Positions 52,202-60,988 of a stretch of DNA of 64,000 bases are shown piece after piece (position 1 is the stretch's first letter; each line of letters starts with the position of its first letter). The stretch is from CAZBRS01 sp964494475 (GTDB taxonomy: Bacteria; Myxococcota_A; UBA9042; CAZBRS01). Location: assembly GCA_964494475.1 (NCBI GenBank), contig CAZBRS010000011.1, positions 41,170-105,169 of the forward strand, read 5' to 3'. The translations under genes were made by a program, and so were the position numbers. The notes beneath the pieces are model-generated. The model was not told where the DNA came from, did no database searches, and was given only the letters and a program-made list of their open reading frames with translations.

Positions 52202-52728
52202 GGATCCTCTTCCGCCCGCCGGATCTGCACGAGATCGATCGGGGCCCGCGCGATCTGCTGGCGCTGTTCATGTTCGCCGACGAGCGCCCCTTCTCTGGCG
52301 TCACCGGCCTCGCCGACTGGCGCATGAACAGCCGCATCGCGCGCCTGGTCAAGGGCGGGCTCTTCACGGGCCAGTTCGGCGAGGTGCTGCTCATGCCGAG
52401 CTACGATCGGCTCCCTGTGCGCGGCATCCTCCTGGTGGGGCTCGGCACGCGCGCCGAGTTCAGCATCCTGCGCTTCCGCGAGACCATCCAGCGCCAGTTC
52501 CGAACCGTCATCGGCATCTCGGCCACGCGCTTCGCGTCCAGCCTGCCCCCCTGGGAGCCCCTCAAGCTGCGGGCCACGCAGGCCATCGAGTTCTGGACCA
52601 CCGAGCTCGCCAACCTGATCGTGTCGAGGCGCGACCTCGAGCTCGACATCGTGCTCTTCGAGCCGATCGAGGCCCAGCGCGCGATGATGGACACGGTGCT
52701 GGGCTTCGTCAGGCGTTACGGCGGGTAG
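52198..52728 (+). CDS. Protein resembling the N-terminal domain of M17 leucyl aminopeptidase
   Basis: A 176-residue cytoplasmic protein. FTGQFGEVLLMPSYDRLPVR followed by GILLVGLGTRAEF resembles the N-terminal macro-like domain of M17 aminopeptidases (substrate-excluding, non-catalytic). The catalytic M17 domain with its metal ligands is absent. It may bind a ligand or regulate a separate peptidase (inference). It is coupled to nusB by ATGA overlap. Confidence 0.65.
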   Translation: MRILFRPPDLHEIDRGPRDLLALFMFADERPFSGVTGLADWRMNSRIARLVKGGLFTGQFGEVLLMPSYDRLPVRGILLVGLGTRAEFSILRFRETIQRQFRTVIGISATRFASSLPPWEPLKLRATQAIEFWTTELANLIVSRRDLELDIVLFEPIEAQRAMMDTVLGFVRRYGG

Positions 52729-52749
52729 CTCCCGAGCAACTTGCGAGCC

Positions 52750-53964
52750 TCAGGGCAGGTTCCTCAACATCTCTTCGATGCGCGCGCGCAACGAGCCGGT
52801 CGGGAAGCGCTCGAGGTAGGCCTCGAGCGTGCGCTTCGCCTCGGCCGCGTTCCCCGAGCGCTGCAGGGCCTCGGCCAGGCCCGGGTAGGCGGGGCCGAAG
52901 CCTGCGTTGGCTTCGAGCGCGCGCTGGTAGTGCTGGATGGCCTTCGGCACGTTGCCCAGGCGCAGGAAGGTGTCTCCCAGGCGCGACAGCACTTCGGCGC
53001 GGTAGGGGTCCTGCGAGTAGGCGTGGAGATAGGCGTCGAGGGCCTTCGTGGCGTCGCGGTCGAGCAGGCGGTCGCCCAGCGCCATCCAGCCCGCGATGGT
53101 GCTCGGCTCGGCCGGCGGCGGCGGAGTCGCCGGCTTGACCGGCGCCTTGGGAGCGGGCTTCGCGGGGGGCGCCGGGGCTGCCGGGGGCGGAGCGGGGGCC
53201 ACGGGCTCGGCAGGAGGGGTGCTGGGCGCCGGGGACGCCGGGGCGGGCTCGGGGGCTACGGGCGCGGCAGGAGCGGCGCTGGGAGCAGGGGAGGCCGGGG
53301 CGGGCTCGGGTGCCACGGGCGCGGCAGGAGCGGCGACGGGGGCCGGGGCGGGCTCGGGGGCCGCTGGGGCTGGCGCGGCTGGCGCGGGGGGCGGGGTCGC
53401 AGGGGGCGCAGCGCCGGGCTCGCCCGGGGAGCTCCAAGGACGCTCGAGGACCAGCCAGAGACCGGCCCCGGCCAACAGCATGGCGAGCAGCACCGCCCAC
53501 AGGCGCGAGCGCGCGGGCCGAACGAAGAGCGTGCTCTCGTCGGCGTCAGCCGGCAGGGAGTGCAGCTCGCGCGGCGGCGGCGCTCCGGGCTGGTCGGGCT
53601 CGTCGTCGGGGAGCGTCTCGATGACCGAGAGCGGGGCCTCGGACAGGGGCGCTAGGTCGTCGTCGGGCTCGGGCGCGCGGCCGAAGAGGGCCGACAGCTC
53701 GGGGATGGACGTGATGGGCAGCCACTTGCGCCCGGCGCGGGAGAGTTGGTCGGCGGCCACGACCTGGCCGGCCAGGATGCCCATCTTCAAGAGGGCGGGC
53801 GTGTTGTAGACCACGATGCTGCCCGCCGCGTCGCGTACCAGCCAGCGCAGCTCGGAGATGGCCCGGCCGCAGCGCTCGCAACTGACCGGCAGGGCCGGCA
53901 GGGCCTGATCGCCTCCCTCGGTGGCCTCGAAGGCGCGTTGGCAGTGGGGACAATGGACACGCAC
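52750..53964 (-). CDS. Zinc-ribbon, membrane-anchored TPR protein
   Basis: A 404-residue protein starting at GTG 53964. Zinc ribbon C5, C8, C29, C32 (VHCPHC, then SCERC). A GYF_2-like segment (WLVRDAAGSIVVYNTPALLK to KWLPI) follows. A transmembrane helix (LWAVLLAMLLAGAGLWLVL, about 182-200) separates it from a long Ala/Pro repeat linker (PAPAAPAPAAPEPAPAP type, about 210-290). A C-terminal TPR domain (about 300-404: DPYRAEVLSRLGDTFLRLGN, AIQHYQRALEANAGF) ends it. The N-terminus is cytoplasmic and the TPRs probably periplasmic. This is a sensing or scaffold design seen in myxobacteria. It lies 23 bp after a similar gene. Confidence 0.78.
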   Translation of the reverse strand: MRVHCPHCQRAFEATEGGDQALPALPVSCERCGRAISELRWLVRDAAGSIVVYNTPALLKMGILAGQVVAADQLSRAGRKWLPITSIPELSALFGRAPEPDDDLAPLSEAPLSVIETLPDDEPDQPGAPPPRELHSLPADADESTLFVRPARSRLWAVLLAMLLAGAGLWLVLERPWSSPGEPGAAPPATPPPAPAAPAPAAPEPAPAPVAAPAAPVAPEPAPASPAPSAAPAAPVAPEPAPASPAPSTPPAEPVAPAPPPAAPAPPAKPAPKAPVKPATPPPPAEPSTIAGWMALGDRLLDRDATKALDAYLHAYSQDPYRAEVLSRLGDTFLRLGNVPKAIQHYQRALEANAGFGPAYPGLAEALQRSGNAAEAKRTLEAYLERFPTGSLRARIEEMLRNLP

Positions 53965-53987
53965 GGGAAGCCCCCCGAGGATGCGGG

Positions 53988-54986
53988 TCAGAACGGAGCG
54001 GCCGGCAGCAGCCCGAGCAGCGCGAGCACCGTGGCGACCCCGGCACCGGCGACGACCCCGGCGCCGAGCATCAGGGCGTAGCGCAGCCCAGGCCGTTCGC
54101 CGCGCTCGTCGACCTTGAACGTGAAATCTCCCACCCCGCGCGCCGGGCCGGCATCGGCGGCAGGAGCCTCGGGCTTCTGGAGAACGCTCTTTCCGCTGCG
54201 GCGCTCGGTCTTGTCGCCCGGTGGCGCGGCCGGGCCGCCCTCGGCAGCGGGCAGGGGCGCGTTGACCTCGAACTCGTGGCGCTCGGCGTCGAGGCTCTCG
54301 GCCAGGGCTTCGTCCGAGACATCTTCGCCTTCCCTCGGGAGGCCGCCGATCTCGCCTTCGATCTCGGGCGAGATCTGCCCCGTGGCCGCCAGGCGCGCCA
54401 GGAAGGGCAGGAACGGCTGCCATTCGACGCCGTCGACGCTCATCTGCAACGCTTTTTGCGATTGCTTCAGGCGGCGTGCCCACAGGATGAGGGCCTCCGG
54501 CGACAGGAACACGTAGGTGTGCCCGCGCTCGGTTCGAAGGTGGAAATGGCTCGTCGATACGGCTTGTTCGGTGATTGGCCGGGGCTCGGCGGAGCGGGCC
54601 GCGCGCGCGGGCTCGGCCGGCGCCTCGACGTGCTGCGCCGGGATGGGCTCGGTGAAGGCGCTGGGCTCGCCGACCTGATCGTTGTTGTCGATCTCGTCGA
54701 GATCGATCTCGATGACCGCGTCGAAGTCGTCGTCGTCGGAGGCGACGTTGCCACGGTCGTCGCCTGGCGCGGGATCCGAGCCGCTCGCCGCCGCCGCGAC
54801 TCGGCCCGCGAGCTCGGGGCCGAGGTCGACGAACTCGTCGGGATCGAGGTCGATGGGTTCGTGCTGCAGGTCCTGGCGCGCCCCACAGTGCGGGCAGATG
54901 ACGTCGCCCTGCGCGTCGGGCTGGGGAGAGAACGTGCCCCAGCACCCCATGCAGATGAACTCGGTCTTCTTGGCGTTGACGGTCAC
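53988..54986 (-). CDS. Zinc-ribbon protein with GYF_2-like domain and C-terminal membrane anchor
   Basis: A 332-residue protein. The start is taken as GTG 54986; the ribosome site is weak. Zinc ribbon C12, C15, C31, C34 (ICMGCWG, then ICPHCGA). An acidic linker (residues about 40-90) leads to a GYF_2/PAS-sized domain (SHFHLRTERGHTYVFLSPEA to GVEWQPFLPFLARL). After a further linker comes one transmembrane helix (LMLGAGVVAGAGVATVLALL) at the extreme C-terminus. It pairs with the neighbouring zinc-ribbon TPR protein; together they may form a membrane signalling or assembly complex (inference). A good promoter lies upstream. Confidence 0.72.
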   Translation of the reverse strand: MTVNAKKTEFICMGCWGTFSPQPDAQGDVICPHCGARQDLQHEPIDLDPDEFVDLGPELAGRVAAAASGSDPAPGDDRGNVASDDDDFDAVIEIDLDEIDNNDQVGEPSAFTEPIPAQHVEAPAEPARAARSAEPRPITEQAVSTSHFHLRTERGHTYVFLSPEALILWARRLKQSQKALQMSVDGVEWQPFLPFLARLAATGQISPEIEGEIGGLPREGEDVSDEALAESLDAERHEFEVNAPLPAAEGGPAAPPGDKTERRSGKSVLQKPEAPAADAGPARGVGDFTFKVDERGERPGLRYALMLGAGVVAGAGVATVLALLGLLPAAPF

Positions 54987-55029
54987 GTCGAGTGCCCCCG
55001 CGCGCTGCCCTTGGCGGGCGCGCTCATCG

Positions 55030-55057
55030 AATATAGCCCCGCCGACGGAAAGATCAA
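55030..55057 (-). promoter_or_regulatory. Promoter of the zinc-ribbon gene pair
   Basis: Minus-strand TTGATC (55052-55057) and TATATT (55030-55035) with a 16-bp spacer, 43 bp before the GTG start. It lies in the 100-bp gap after the amidohydrolase-fusion gene; no clear terminator for that gene is seen. Confidence 0.55.
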
Positions 55058-55086
55058 CGCATGCTTGGCCGAGACCGGCGAGCGTG

Positions 55087-58000
55087 TCAGGGAAGGAGCA
55101 CCTTGGCGCAGTCGTTGGGCGTGGGCGTCGCCTGGTCGGTCCAGGTCTTGCCCACGCGCTCGAGGGAGTGCTTCGAGGGCACGTTGGCGGCATCGACGGT
55201 GCCTACGGCGCCGGTCTCGTCTGCCAGGTTGTTGCCGTTCACCGCGCCATAGAGGACGGCGTCGATGGGCAACGTCGCGGCGGTGATCTGCGCCGAGGGC
55301 ACCGCGAACAAGGCCACGGCGTCGGCCTTCTCGGTGGCACCGCCGCCCGAGTTCTGCAGGTCGGGGTCGAAGTCGACGGCCTGGAAGAACGTGGGCGAGA
55401 AGTTCACGGCCGAGGACGTGGGCCCGCCGATGACGGCGCACTGCCCCGCCTCGAGCGTGCCGACGAGCTGCAGCCGAGCGTCGATGTAGGAGACGCCCGC
55501 CCAGGCCAGGGCGTATCCAGCCAGATTGATCGAGCCGTTCGTGCCGTTGTAGATTTCGACCCACTCGAACCCCGAGTCGTTGCCGTCGGGGTTGTAGAAG
55601 ACCTCGGAGAGCAGGAGGCCGACCTCGGGCACGTCGGTCACGGTGACCGTGGCGCCGACCGATGCGTCGCCGGTGCCGACCGTCAGCACGGCCACGCCGG
55701 TGGCGAGCGCGGTGACCTCGAAGGAGGCTTCGAAGGCGCCCTGGGGCACGGTCACGGAGGCGGGCGCCGAGAGCACGCCGGCCACGTCGAGGCCTACGGC
55801 GAGGACCACGTCGCCGGCGAACGCCGGCATGTCGAGTCGAACGGTGAGCTCGAGGGTCTTGCCCACGAAGAGCGAGGCCTCGGAGGGGTCGACCGCGACC
55901 GGCTCGGGCTCGCCCGAGACGACCAGCACGTCGGCGGTGAGGGTCTTGTCGAACAACGTCGCTGCCACCTCCACGGGCGCTGCCGGATCGCTCGCCAGCA
56001 CGCCCGTCAGGAGCACGGGCGCCTCGGTGGCGCCTTCGGGCACGGTCACCGACGCCGGGACCTTCACCTTGCTCTCGTCGGCGCTGCTGAGCGCGACGAC
56101 CGTCCCGCCGGCGGGGGCGGGACGCGTCAGGCGCACCAGCAGCGGAGGCACCGACACCCCGTCGACCGTGCCCTCGGCCAGGTAGACGGTGGCGGGCGAC
56201 AGTTCGCGCAGGCCGAACTCGGCGGCCACGTCGGCGGCGTCGCGCGGCTCGAGCTTCGAGTTCTCGTTGGCCCAGCGCAGGATGCCCGTGACGGTGAGCG
56301 TGTCGCCGACGGCGGGGAAGGGATCGGTCAGGAACATGAGGTCGTTGACGCGCAGGGCGGCGTCGAGCACGTACTCGTTGGTGGGCGCTTGCTCGCCGGC
56401 CCCCGGGGCGGGATTCAGCTCGGTCACCTCGCCGTCGGTCACGGTGACCAGGACGCCTTCGTAGGCCAGGCGGTCGGCGCCGGCCGTGCCCACGGCCCCG
56501 GGCTCGACCACCACGGGGTCGGGCAGCGGCTGGTCCGACGCCAGCACCGTGACCAAGGTCAGGCTGTCCAGCTCGATCTCGCCGTAGTACTCCTTCACGA
56601 CGCCGGTGACCTCGACCAGGTCGCCGCGCTTCGGGGTGGTCAGGCCCTGGATTCCGCCGGTCGGTACGTACACGTACAGGCCGCTGTAGGTAGCGCCCAG
56701 CAAGGCATCCTGCTCGGCCTGGGGGACCTGGACGAACCAGCGCACGCCCGCCACGGCCGTGACGACGCCGGTGACCTTGACGGCCGTGCCCGGGGCCACG
56801 GTGCCGTTCTTCACGTCGTAGATGGTCGCCGTGCAGGCCTCGGCGCCCGGGTTGGGCGCGGTGGGGCAGGCGTCGCAGGCGTCGCCCTTGCCGTCGTCGT
56901 CGGTGTCTTGCTGATCGGTGTTCGGGGTGGTGGGGCAGTTGTCGGTGGCGTTCGCCACGCCGTCGCCGTCGCGGTCGTCGGGGTTGGGGGCCGTGCAGGT
57001 CGTCGTATCGGCGTTGATGGGGCAGGGGTCGCAGAGATCGCCCACGCCATCCGCGTCGGCGTCGGCCTGCACCGTGCCGTCGACCGGCCGCACCGGGTTG
57101 AAGACCGCGGGGCAGTTGTCGGCGTCGTTCGGTACGCCGTCGCCGTCGTTGTCGGTGGCCGTGATCTCGCCCGTGTATTCACCCGGCCTGAAGGGCACGC
57201 AGCTCGGCTCGCCGTCGGGGACCCCGCAGAAGAAGAGCGGGTAGGCGCCGGCGTTGGCGCCGGCCATGTCACTGAACGTCTTGCCGACCTCGTGCTCGGT
57301 GCACACGCGCTTGGCCACGCCGCACACCCCGCCCGTGAGCTCGGGGCAGCCGTCGGACGCGGGCAGGCCGGCGACCAGCGTCGCGTCGCCGTACAGGGGC
57401 TCGCCACCGCGCAGCACGAGCACCGTGTCGGCCACGCCCGCCGTGAGGATGGCGCGGTAGGGGTCGGCCTCGCCGTGGGCCGAGAAGATGGCGATGTCGG
57501 CCACCAGGCCTGGCTCGAGCGCGCCCACGCGGTCGTTCAGGGCCAGGATGGTGGCGTTGTCGGCGGTGGCCATGCGCCACAGCTCGTGGGTCGTGAAGTA
57601 GCCGCCGTAGTACGTGTCGTTCATCGAGAGGGCGCAGGCGAGCTCGCGCTGCAGGTTCATCGAGCCCGACGCGCTCCAGTCGGTGCCGATGCCGAGCAAG
57701 ACGCCCTGAGTGGCGTACATGGTCACGGGGGTCGTGTTGCCGTACAGCGATACGTTCGAGCGTGGCGACCACACCACACCCGTTCGGCTGGCGGCCACGT
57801 CGGCGCCGTCGACAGCCGTGAGGCCCACCATGTGCACGTAGGCCGTCTTCTCGGTGGTGATGTCGACGCCGCCGTTCTCGGTCGACGACAGGCACAGGTA
57901 CTCGTGCCGCGCGAAGTCGTTGATGCCCTCGGCCACGTGCGCGTAGTAGCAGTCGGTGCCGTCGAAGGTGCCGCCGCCGGGGAGCTTGGGGTACGCGGTG

Positions 58001-58848
58001 CAGGCTTCGGACAGGGGCACCTGCTCGCCGCCGTTGTCGCCGAGCGGGAAGGTCTGGTATTCGACGGGGGGCTGGTTCAGGCCGTGCTGCGCCGAGCCGT
58101 CGACGTTGCGCAGGAACCCGTCGGAGCTGTCGGAGCCGGCGATGGACGTGCAGCCCGAGAGCAGGTGGCGCATCTCGCACCACGCCTTGTTCTCGACCGT
58201 CGCGTTGCCGGGTACGGAGATCTTGTCGTGCCCGTTCTTGCCCTTGCGCCAGTCGTGGCGGTGATCGAAGCGCTCGGTGCCCCACTGGCCGGGCGCGTTC
58301 TGGCCGAAGCCCAGGTGCTCGTGGGCGTTGATGAGGCCGGGCGAGACGACGCCGTTCGGGCACGTGACCACCGTGGCGCCGTCGGACTCGGGCTCGTTGC
58401 CGCAGTCGCAGCCCACGCACACGATCTCGCCCTGGTCGTCGACCAGCACCTCGCCGCCCTCGTAGATCGCGGCGGGCGCGAGCACGATGCCCCGCAGGCG
58501 CAGGGCGCCGTTGCCGGCCGTCACGCTGCACGTGCCGTCGGAGGGCGCGGGCAGCGCGGCGCCGCACACGACGAGCTCCGGTTCGGTGCTGTCGGGCTCG
58601 GTCGTGTCGGTCGTGTCGGTCGTGTCGGACGTATCGCCCGCGTCGGGTGCGACCTCGGCCGTGGCGTCGACGGCGTCGTCGAGACCGTCGGGCGGGGTCG
58701 TGCCGTCGGGGTCGAGCGCGTCGGCGTCGACCTGGGACAGGTCGGCCGTATCGTCGCCGGGCAGCGTGCGATCGTCGCCGCCGCCGCCGCAGGCGGCGAG
58801 GAGGGCGAGGCCGAGGGCCAGGGAGAGCAGGGGGATCAGACGCTTCAT
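55087..58848 (-). CDS. Multidomain lipoprotein: amidohydrolase, thrombospondin-3 repeats, OB-fold and lamin-tail domain
   Basis: A 1253-residue lipoprotein (lipobox ALLAACGGG; AAGGAG before the ATG). Domains: Asp/Thr linker (21-90); amidohydrolase barrel (about 95-520) with metal ligands NAHEH (H176, H178) and a distal TDWSASGS Asp; calcium-binding thrombospondin type-3 repeats (about 550-660: DNDGDGVPNDADNCP, DRDGDGVANATDNCP); an OB-fold-like part (about 665-880); Ig-like repeats (VTVPEGATEAP, VTVPQGAFEAS); and a C-terminal lamin-tail domain (about 1078-1253: LLSEVFYNPDGNDSGFEWVE). It is predicted to be surface-exposed. The substrate of the amidohydrolase is unknown. The CAP-domain gene is 21 bp upstream. 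Confidence 0.85.
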   Translation of the reverse strand: MKRLIPLLSLALGLALLAACGGGGDDRTLPGDDTADLSQVDADALDPDGTTPPDGLDDAVDATAEVAPDAGDTSDTTDTTDTTEPDSTEPELVVCGAALPAPSDGTCSVTAGNGALRLRGIVLAPAAIYEGGEVLVDDQGEIVCVGCDCGNEPESDGATVVTCPNGVVSPGLINAHEHLGFGQNAPGQWGTERFDHRHDWRKGKNGHDKISVPGNATVENKAWCEMRHLLSGCTSIAGSDSSDGFLRNVDGSAQHGLNQPPVEYQTFPLGDNGGEQVPLSEACTAYPKLPGGGTFDGTDCYYAHVAEGINDFARHEYLCLSSTENGGVDITTEKTAYVHMVGLTAVDGADVAASRTGVVWSPRSNVSLYGNTTPVTMYATQGVLLGIGTDWSASGSMNLQRELACALSMNDTYYGGYFTTHELWRMATADNATILALNDRVGALEPGLVADIAIFSAHGEADPYRAILTAGVADTVLVLRGGEPLYGDATLVAGLPASDGCPELTGGVCGVAKRVCTEHEVGKTFSDMAGANAGAYPLFFCGVPDGEPSCVPFRPGEYTGEITATDNDGDGVPNDADNCPAVFNPVRPVDGTVQADADADGVGDLCDPCPINADTTTCTAPNPDDRDGDGVANATDNCPTTPNTDQQDTDDDGKGDACDACPTAPNPGAEACTATIYDVKNGTVAPGTAVKVTGVVTAVAGVRWFVQVPQAEQDALLGATYSGLYVYVPTGGIQGLTTPKRGDLVEVTGVVKEYYGEIELDSLTLVTVLASDQPLPDPVVVEPGAVGTAGADRLAYEGVLVTVTDGEVTELNPAPGAGEQAPTNEYVLDAALRVNDLMFLTDPFPAVGDTLTVTGILRWANENSKLEPRDAADVAAEFGLRELSPATVYLAEGTVDGVSVPPLLVRLTRPAPAGGTVVALSSADESKVKVPASVTVPEGATEAPVLLTGVLASDPAAPVEVAATLFDKTLTADVLVVSGEPEPVAVDPSEASLFVGKTLELTVRLDMPAFAGDVVLAVGLDVAGVLSAPASVTVPQGAFEASFEVTALATGVAVLTVGTGDASVGATVTVTDVPEVGLLLSEVFYNPDGNDSGFEWVEIYNGTNGSINLAGYALAWAGVSYIDARLQLVGTLEAGQCAVIGGPTSSAVNFSPTFFQAVDFDPDLQNSGGGATEKADAVALFAVPSAQITAATLPIDAVLYGAVNGNNLADETGAVGTVDAANVPSKHSLERVGKTWTDQATPTPNDCAKVLLP

Positions 58849-58869
58849 GGGGGCTCCTTCTCGGGCGCG

Positions 58870-59886
58870 CTAATCGGCGGCCGTGGTGAACGACCACTCC
58901 AGGTCCCACGGCTGCCCGCCGCGCGTGCCGGAGAGAACCACGCGGTAGCTGGTCAGGGGCTGGAGCGGGTCATCGGCGTACAGCGAGAACACGTTGCCGC
59001 TCTGGGCGAGGTGCTCGTCGTTCTGAGGGGTCAGCCAGGTGTGCGCCACGTCGGCGCCCGACGGATCGAGCAACTGGTGCTGCTGGATCGTGGGCACGGG
59101 GATGACGAACGTGGCCGTGATGATCGAACCCGACGGGTAGCCGCCCGGCGGGGGCGGGGGCTGCGGGCTCTCGAAGCCGTCCCACGAGCGCGGCACCTCG
59201 ACCTGGCCCTCCCAGGGGTACAGCACCTCGGTCACCGTGGGCATGGGCGCGCCGCCGATGCCGAAGTCGATGACGTCGATAGCGCTGGTTCCGCCGCCGG
59301 CGCCGCCGTAGCCCATGGTGGAGCTGGCCGGGTCGACGATGGGGATGCGGTGGTAGAGCGTCTCGACCCAGCCCTGCACGGCCAGGCGCGGGTTGTGGTA
59401 GAACGCGATGATCTCGGCGCCGCCCCAGCCCGAGTAGCCATAGTGCTGCATGCGGTCGAAGAAGTTCACGGCCGTGAAGCCGTCGCCGAAGGAGGGGTCC
59501 TCCTCGTGGGGGCTGAGACGCGTCTCGTTGTACTTTTTGACGTGCAGCGCGTAGAAGTCGGCGTGGGCGTCGGCGGCGGCGTTCAGGACCGCGAGCTCGT
59601 CGACCGAGGCCAGGCCCACCGCGTGGCGCACGGCGTTCACGTACTCGAGCGCCAGGGCCTGCTTCGGGTTGGCGTCGGGCGGCACCTCGCCGGGCTCGAA
59701 CTCGGCCTCGGGGGCCACGTCGACCGCGACGACCTCGGGGGCCACCTCGGCCACCACGTCGACGGGCTCGGCGCCGCAGGAGCCCCCGAAGGCTCCGTCG
59801 AGGCACTCGCCGGAGTCACAGGCCGCGAGCGCGGCGGCGAGGATCAGGAACCACGTCAGCGAACGAAGCGAAAGGTGAGCGCGCAC
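58870..59886 (-). CDS. CAP (SCP/PR-1)-domain lipoprotein
   Basis: A 338-residue lipoprotein beginning with GTG (AGGAG upstream) and lipobox ILAAALAACDS. A Val/Pro/Glu-rich linker precedes a CAP domain (about 75-235): LALEYVNAVRHAVGLASVDE, AADAHADFYALH, and FFDRMQHYGYSGWGGAEIIA. CAP proteins are secreted and often bind lipids or act as toxins or proteases; the catalytic residues cannot be confirmed. A C-terminal beta domain (about 240-338) looks like a Big_5/Ig-like module (PLTSYRVVLSGTRGGQPWDL). It is probably co-transcribed with the amidohydrolase fusion. Confidence 0.82.
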   Translation of the reverse strand: MRAHLSLRSLTWFLILAAALAACDSGECLDGAFGGSCGAEPVDVVAEVAPEVVAVDVAPEAEFEPGEVPPDANPKQALALEYVNAVRHAVGLASVDELAVLNAAADAHADFYALHVKKYNETRLSPHEEDPSFGDGFTAVNFFDRMQHYGYSGWGGAEIIAFYHNPRLAVQGWVETLYHRIPIVDPASSTMGYGGAGGGTSAIDVIDFGIGGAPMPTVTEVLYPWEGQVEVPRSWDGFESPQPPPPPGGYPSGSIITATFVIPVPTIQQHQLLDPSGADVAHTWLTPQNDEHLAQSGNVFSLYADDPLQPLTSYRVVLSGTRGGQPWDLEWSFTTAAD

Positions 59887-59902
59887 GGAGGGTCTCCTGC
59901 CG

Positions 59903-60913
59903 TCAGACGCGGAACCGTGGGACCATAGCAGAATCGGGGGGGGGGATCAACGCCGCGAGCCAGTCCGGCGGCTCGCCGTAGCTGACGACGCGCACGTCGA
60001 GATCGGTCTCGGCTACGGTCGTCAAGGCACGCCGGAGAGCGCGCTCGATCCACGAGGGCTGATTGCCGAACACGCCGCCACCGACCAGGGTCAACAGTAC
60101 GGGGGTGCGGAGCCCGCGTCGGGCCTGCAGGAGGCCCTCGAGCAGCGTGGCCTCGTAGGTGGCCTCGAGCACCAGCGTGGCGAACGCCTCCCAGTGGGCG
60201 AGCACGCCGCCACCGTACGAAACGGGCAGGGCCGAGCAGAACACCTGGCTGACGCGCTGCCCGACCGGCGCTCCCTCGTACGTGACGTCAGCGTCCCGGT
60301 GCACCCCGACCCGCAGCAGCCCCCGCAGGGCGTCGACCTCCTCGACCCCGGCCGTCGCCAGCCGGGCGCCGATCTCGCAGAGGCCGGCGTCCGTGCAGAG
60401 CGCGTACCCGTTGCGCATCTGCCACAGGCGTTCGTCGACGTTGCCGAGGGCCGCACCCAGGTCGGCCAGGGCGTCCACCTGGCGATCGCGCGTCTGCAGA
60501 AAGTAGTTCCTGAAGATCGTCGCGGCCCCAGCGGCCATGGCGCAACGCGGCCCCTGGGTGCCGTCGGTCTCGTAGCGCGTGACGCCGTCCTCGGGGGTGA
60601 CCTCCGGGCTCGTCATCTCGAGCAGGTTGAACTGCGACGCCACCTGGAAGAGCGCGCCGCAGAGCCGCGGCTCACGGTGCAGCGCCAGGACGTCGCCCCG
60701 CTCGAGACCCACGCGAAGTCGTCCCGCCGGTCCGTTCCCCGCCGCGACCCGGGCGCGCAGCTCCGCCAGCGACGGCAGCGCGTACTCCCCCAGGCTCCAC
60801 GAGCGCCCGTCGACGCGCGAGTGAAGCGTGGTCTCCCGCACCTCGAACCGCGAGCGCGTCTCGCTCCACGAGGTCTCGCGGAAACCGGTCAAGCGTTCGA
60901 ACCAGGTGGACAT
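59903..60913 (-). CDS. Hypothetical protein, possible macro-domain fold
   Basis: A 336-residue cytoplasmic protein with no signal. Motifs LFQVASQFNLLEM, YETDGTQGPRCAMA and LTLVGGGVFGNQPSWI, with VFCSALPVSYGGG between, recall the ligand-binding loops of macro-domain ADP-ribose hydrolases and PARG-like proteins (GVFxNxP). This is a pattern-based inference and the residues of catalytic Glu pairs are not certain. A C10 run (59936-59945 on the plus strand as G10) encodes the Pro triplet near the C-terminus. It follows rpoC by 75 bp on the same strand. Confidence 0.6.
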   Translation of the reverse strand: MSTWFERLTGFRETSWSETRSRFEVRETTLHSRVDGRSWSLGEYALPSLAELRARVAAGNGPAGRLRVGLERGDVLALHREPRLCGALFQVASQFNLLEMTSPEVTPEDGVTRYETDGTQGPRCAMAAGAATIFRNYFLQTRDRQVDALADLGAALGNVDERLWQMRNGYALCTDAGLCEIGARLATAGVEEVDALRGLLRVGVHRDADVTYEGAPVGQRVSQVFCSALPVSYGGGVLAHWEAFATLVLEATYEATLLEGLLQARRGLRTPVLLTLVGGGVFGNQPSWIERALRRALTTVAETDLDVRVVSYGEPPDWLAALIPPPDSAMVPRFRV

Positions 60914-60988
60914 CGGAGTTCTCTTCGATTGGCTAGTCGGGAGGGGGCCCGAAGGGGCGCGGGAGCGAACCGGACGTCGAGCGTAAGC

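Noticed and set aside
54682..59928. A 1748-codon open frame on the plus strand opposite the amidohydrolase and CAP genes
   Set aside because: It lies antisense to well-supported lipoproteins, is made of Val/Gly/His/Arg-biased sequence typical of high-GC complementary frames, and has no ribosome site or domain.
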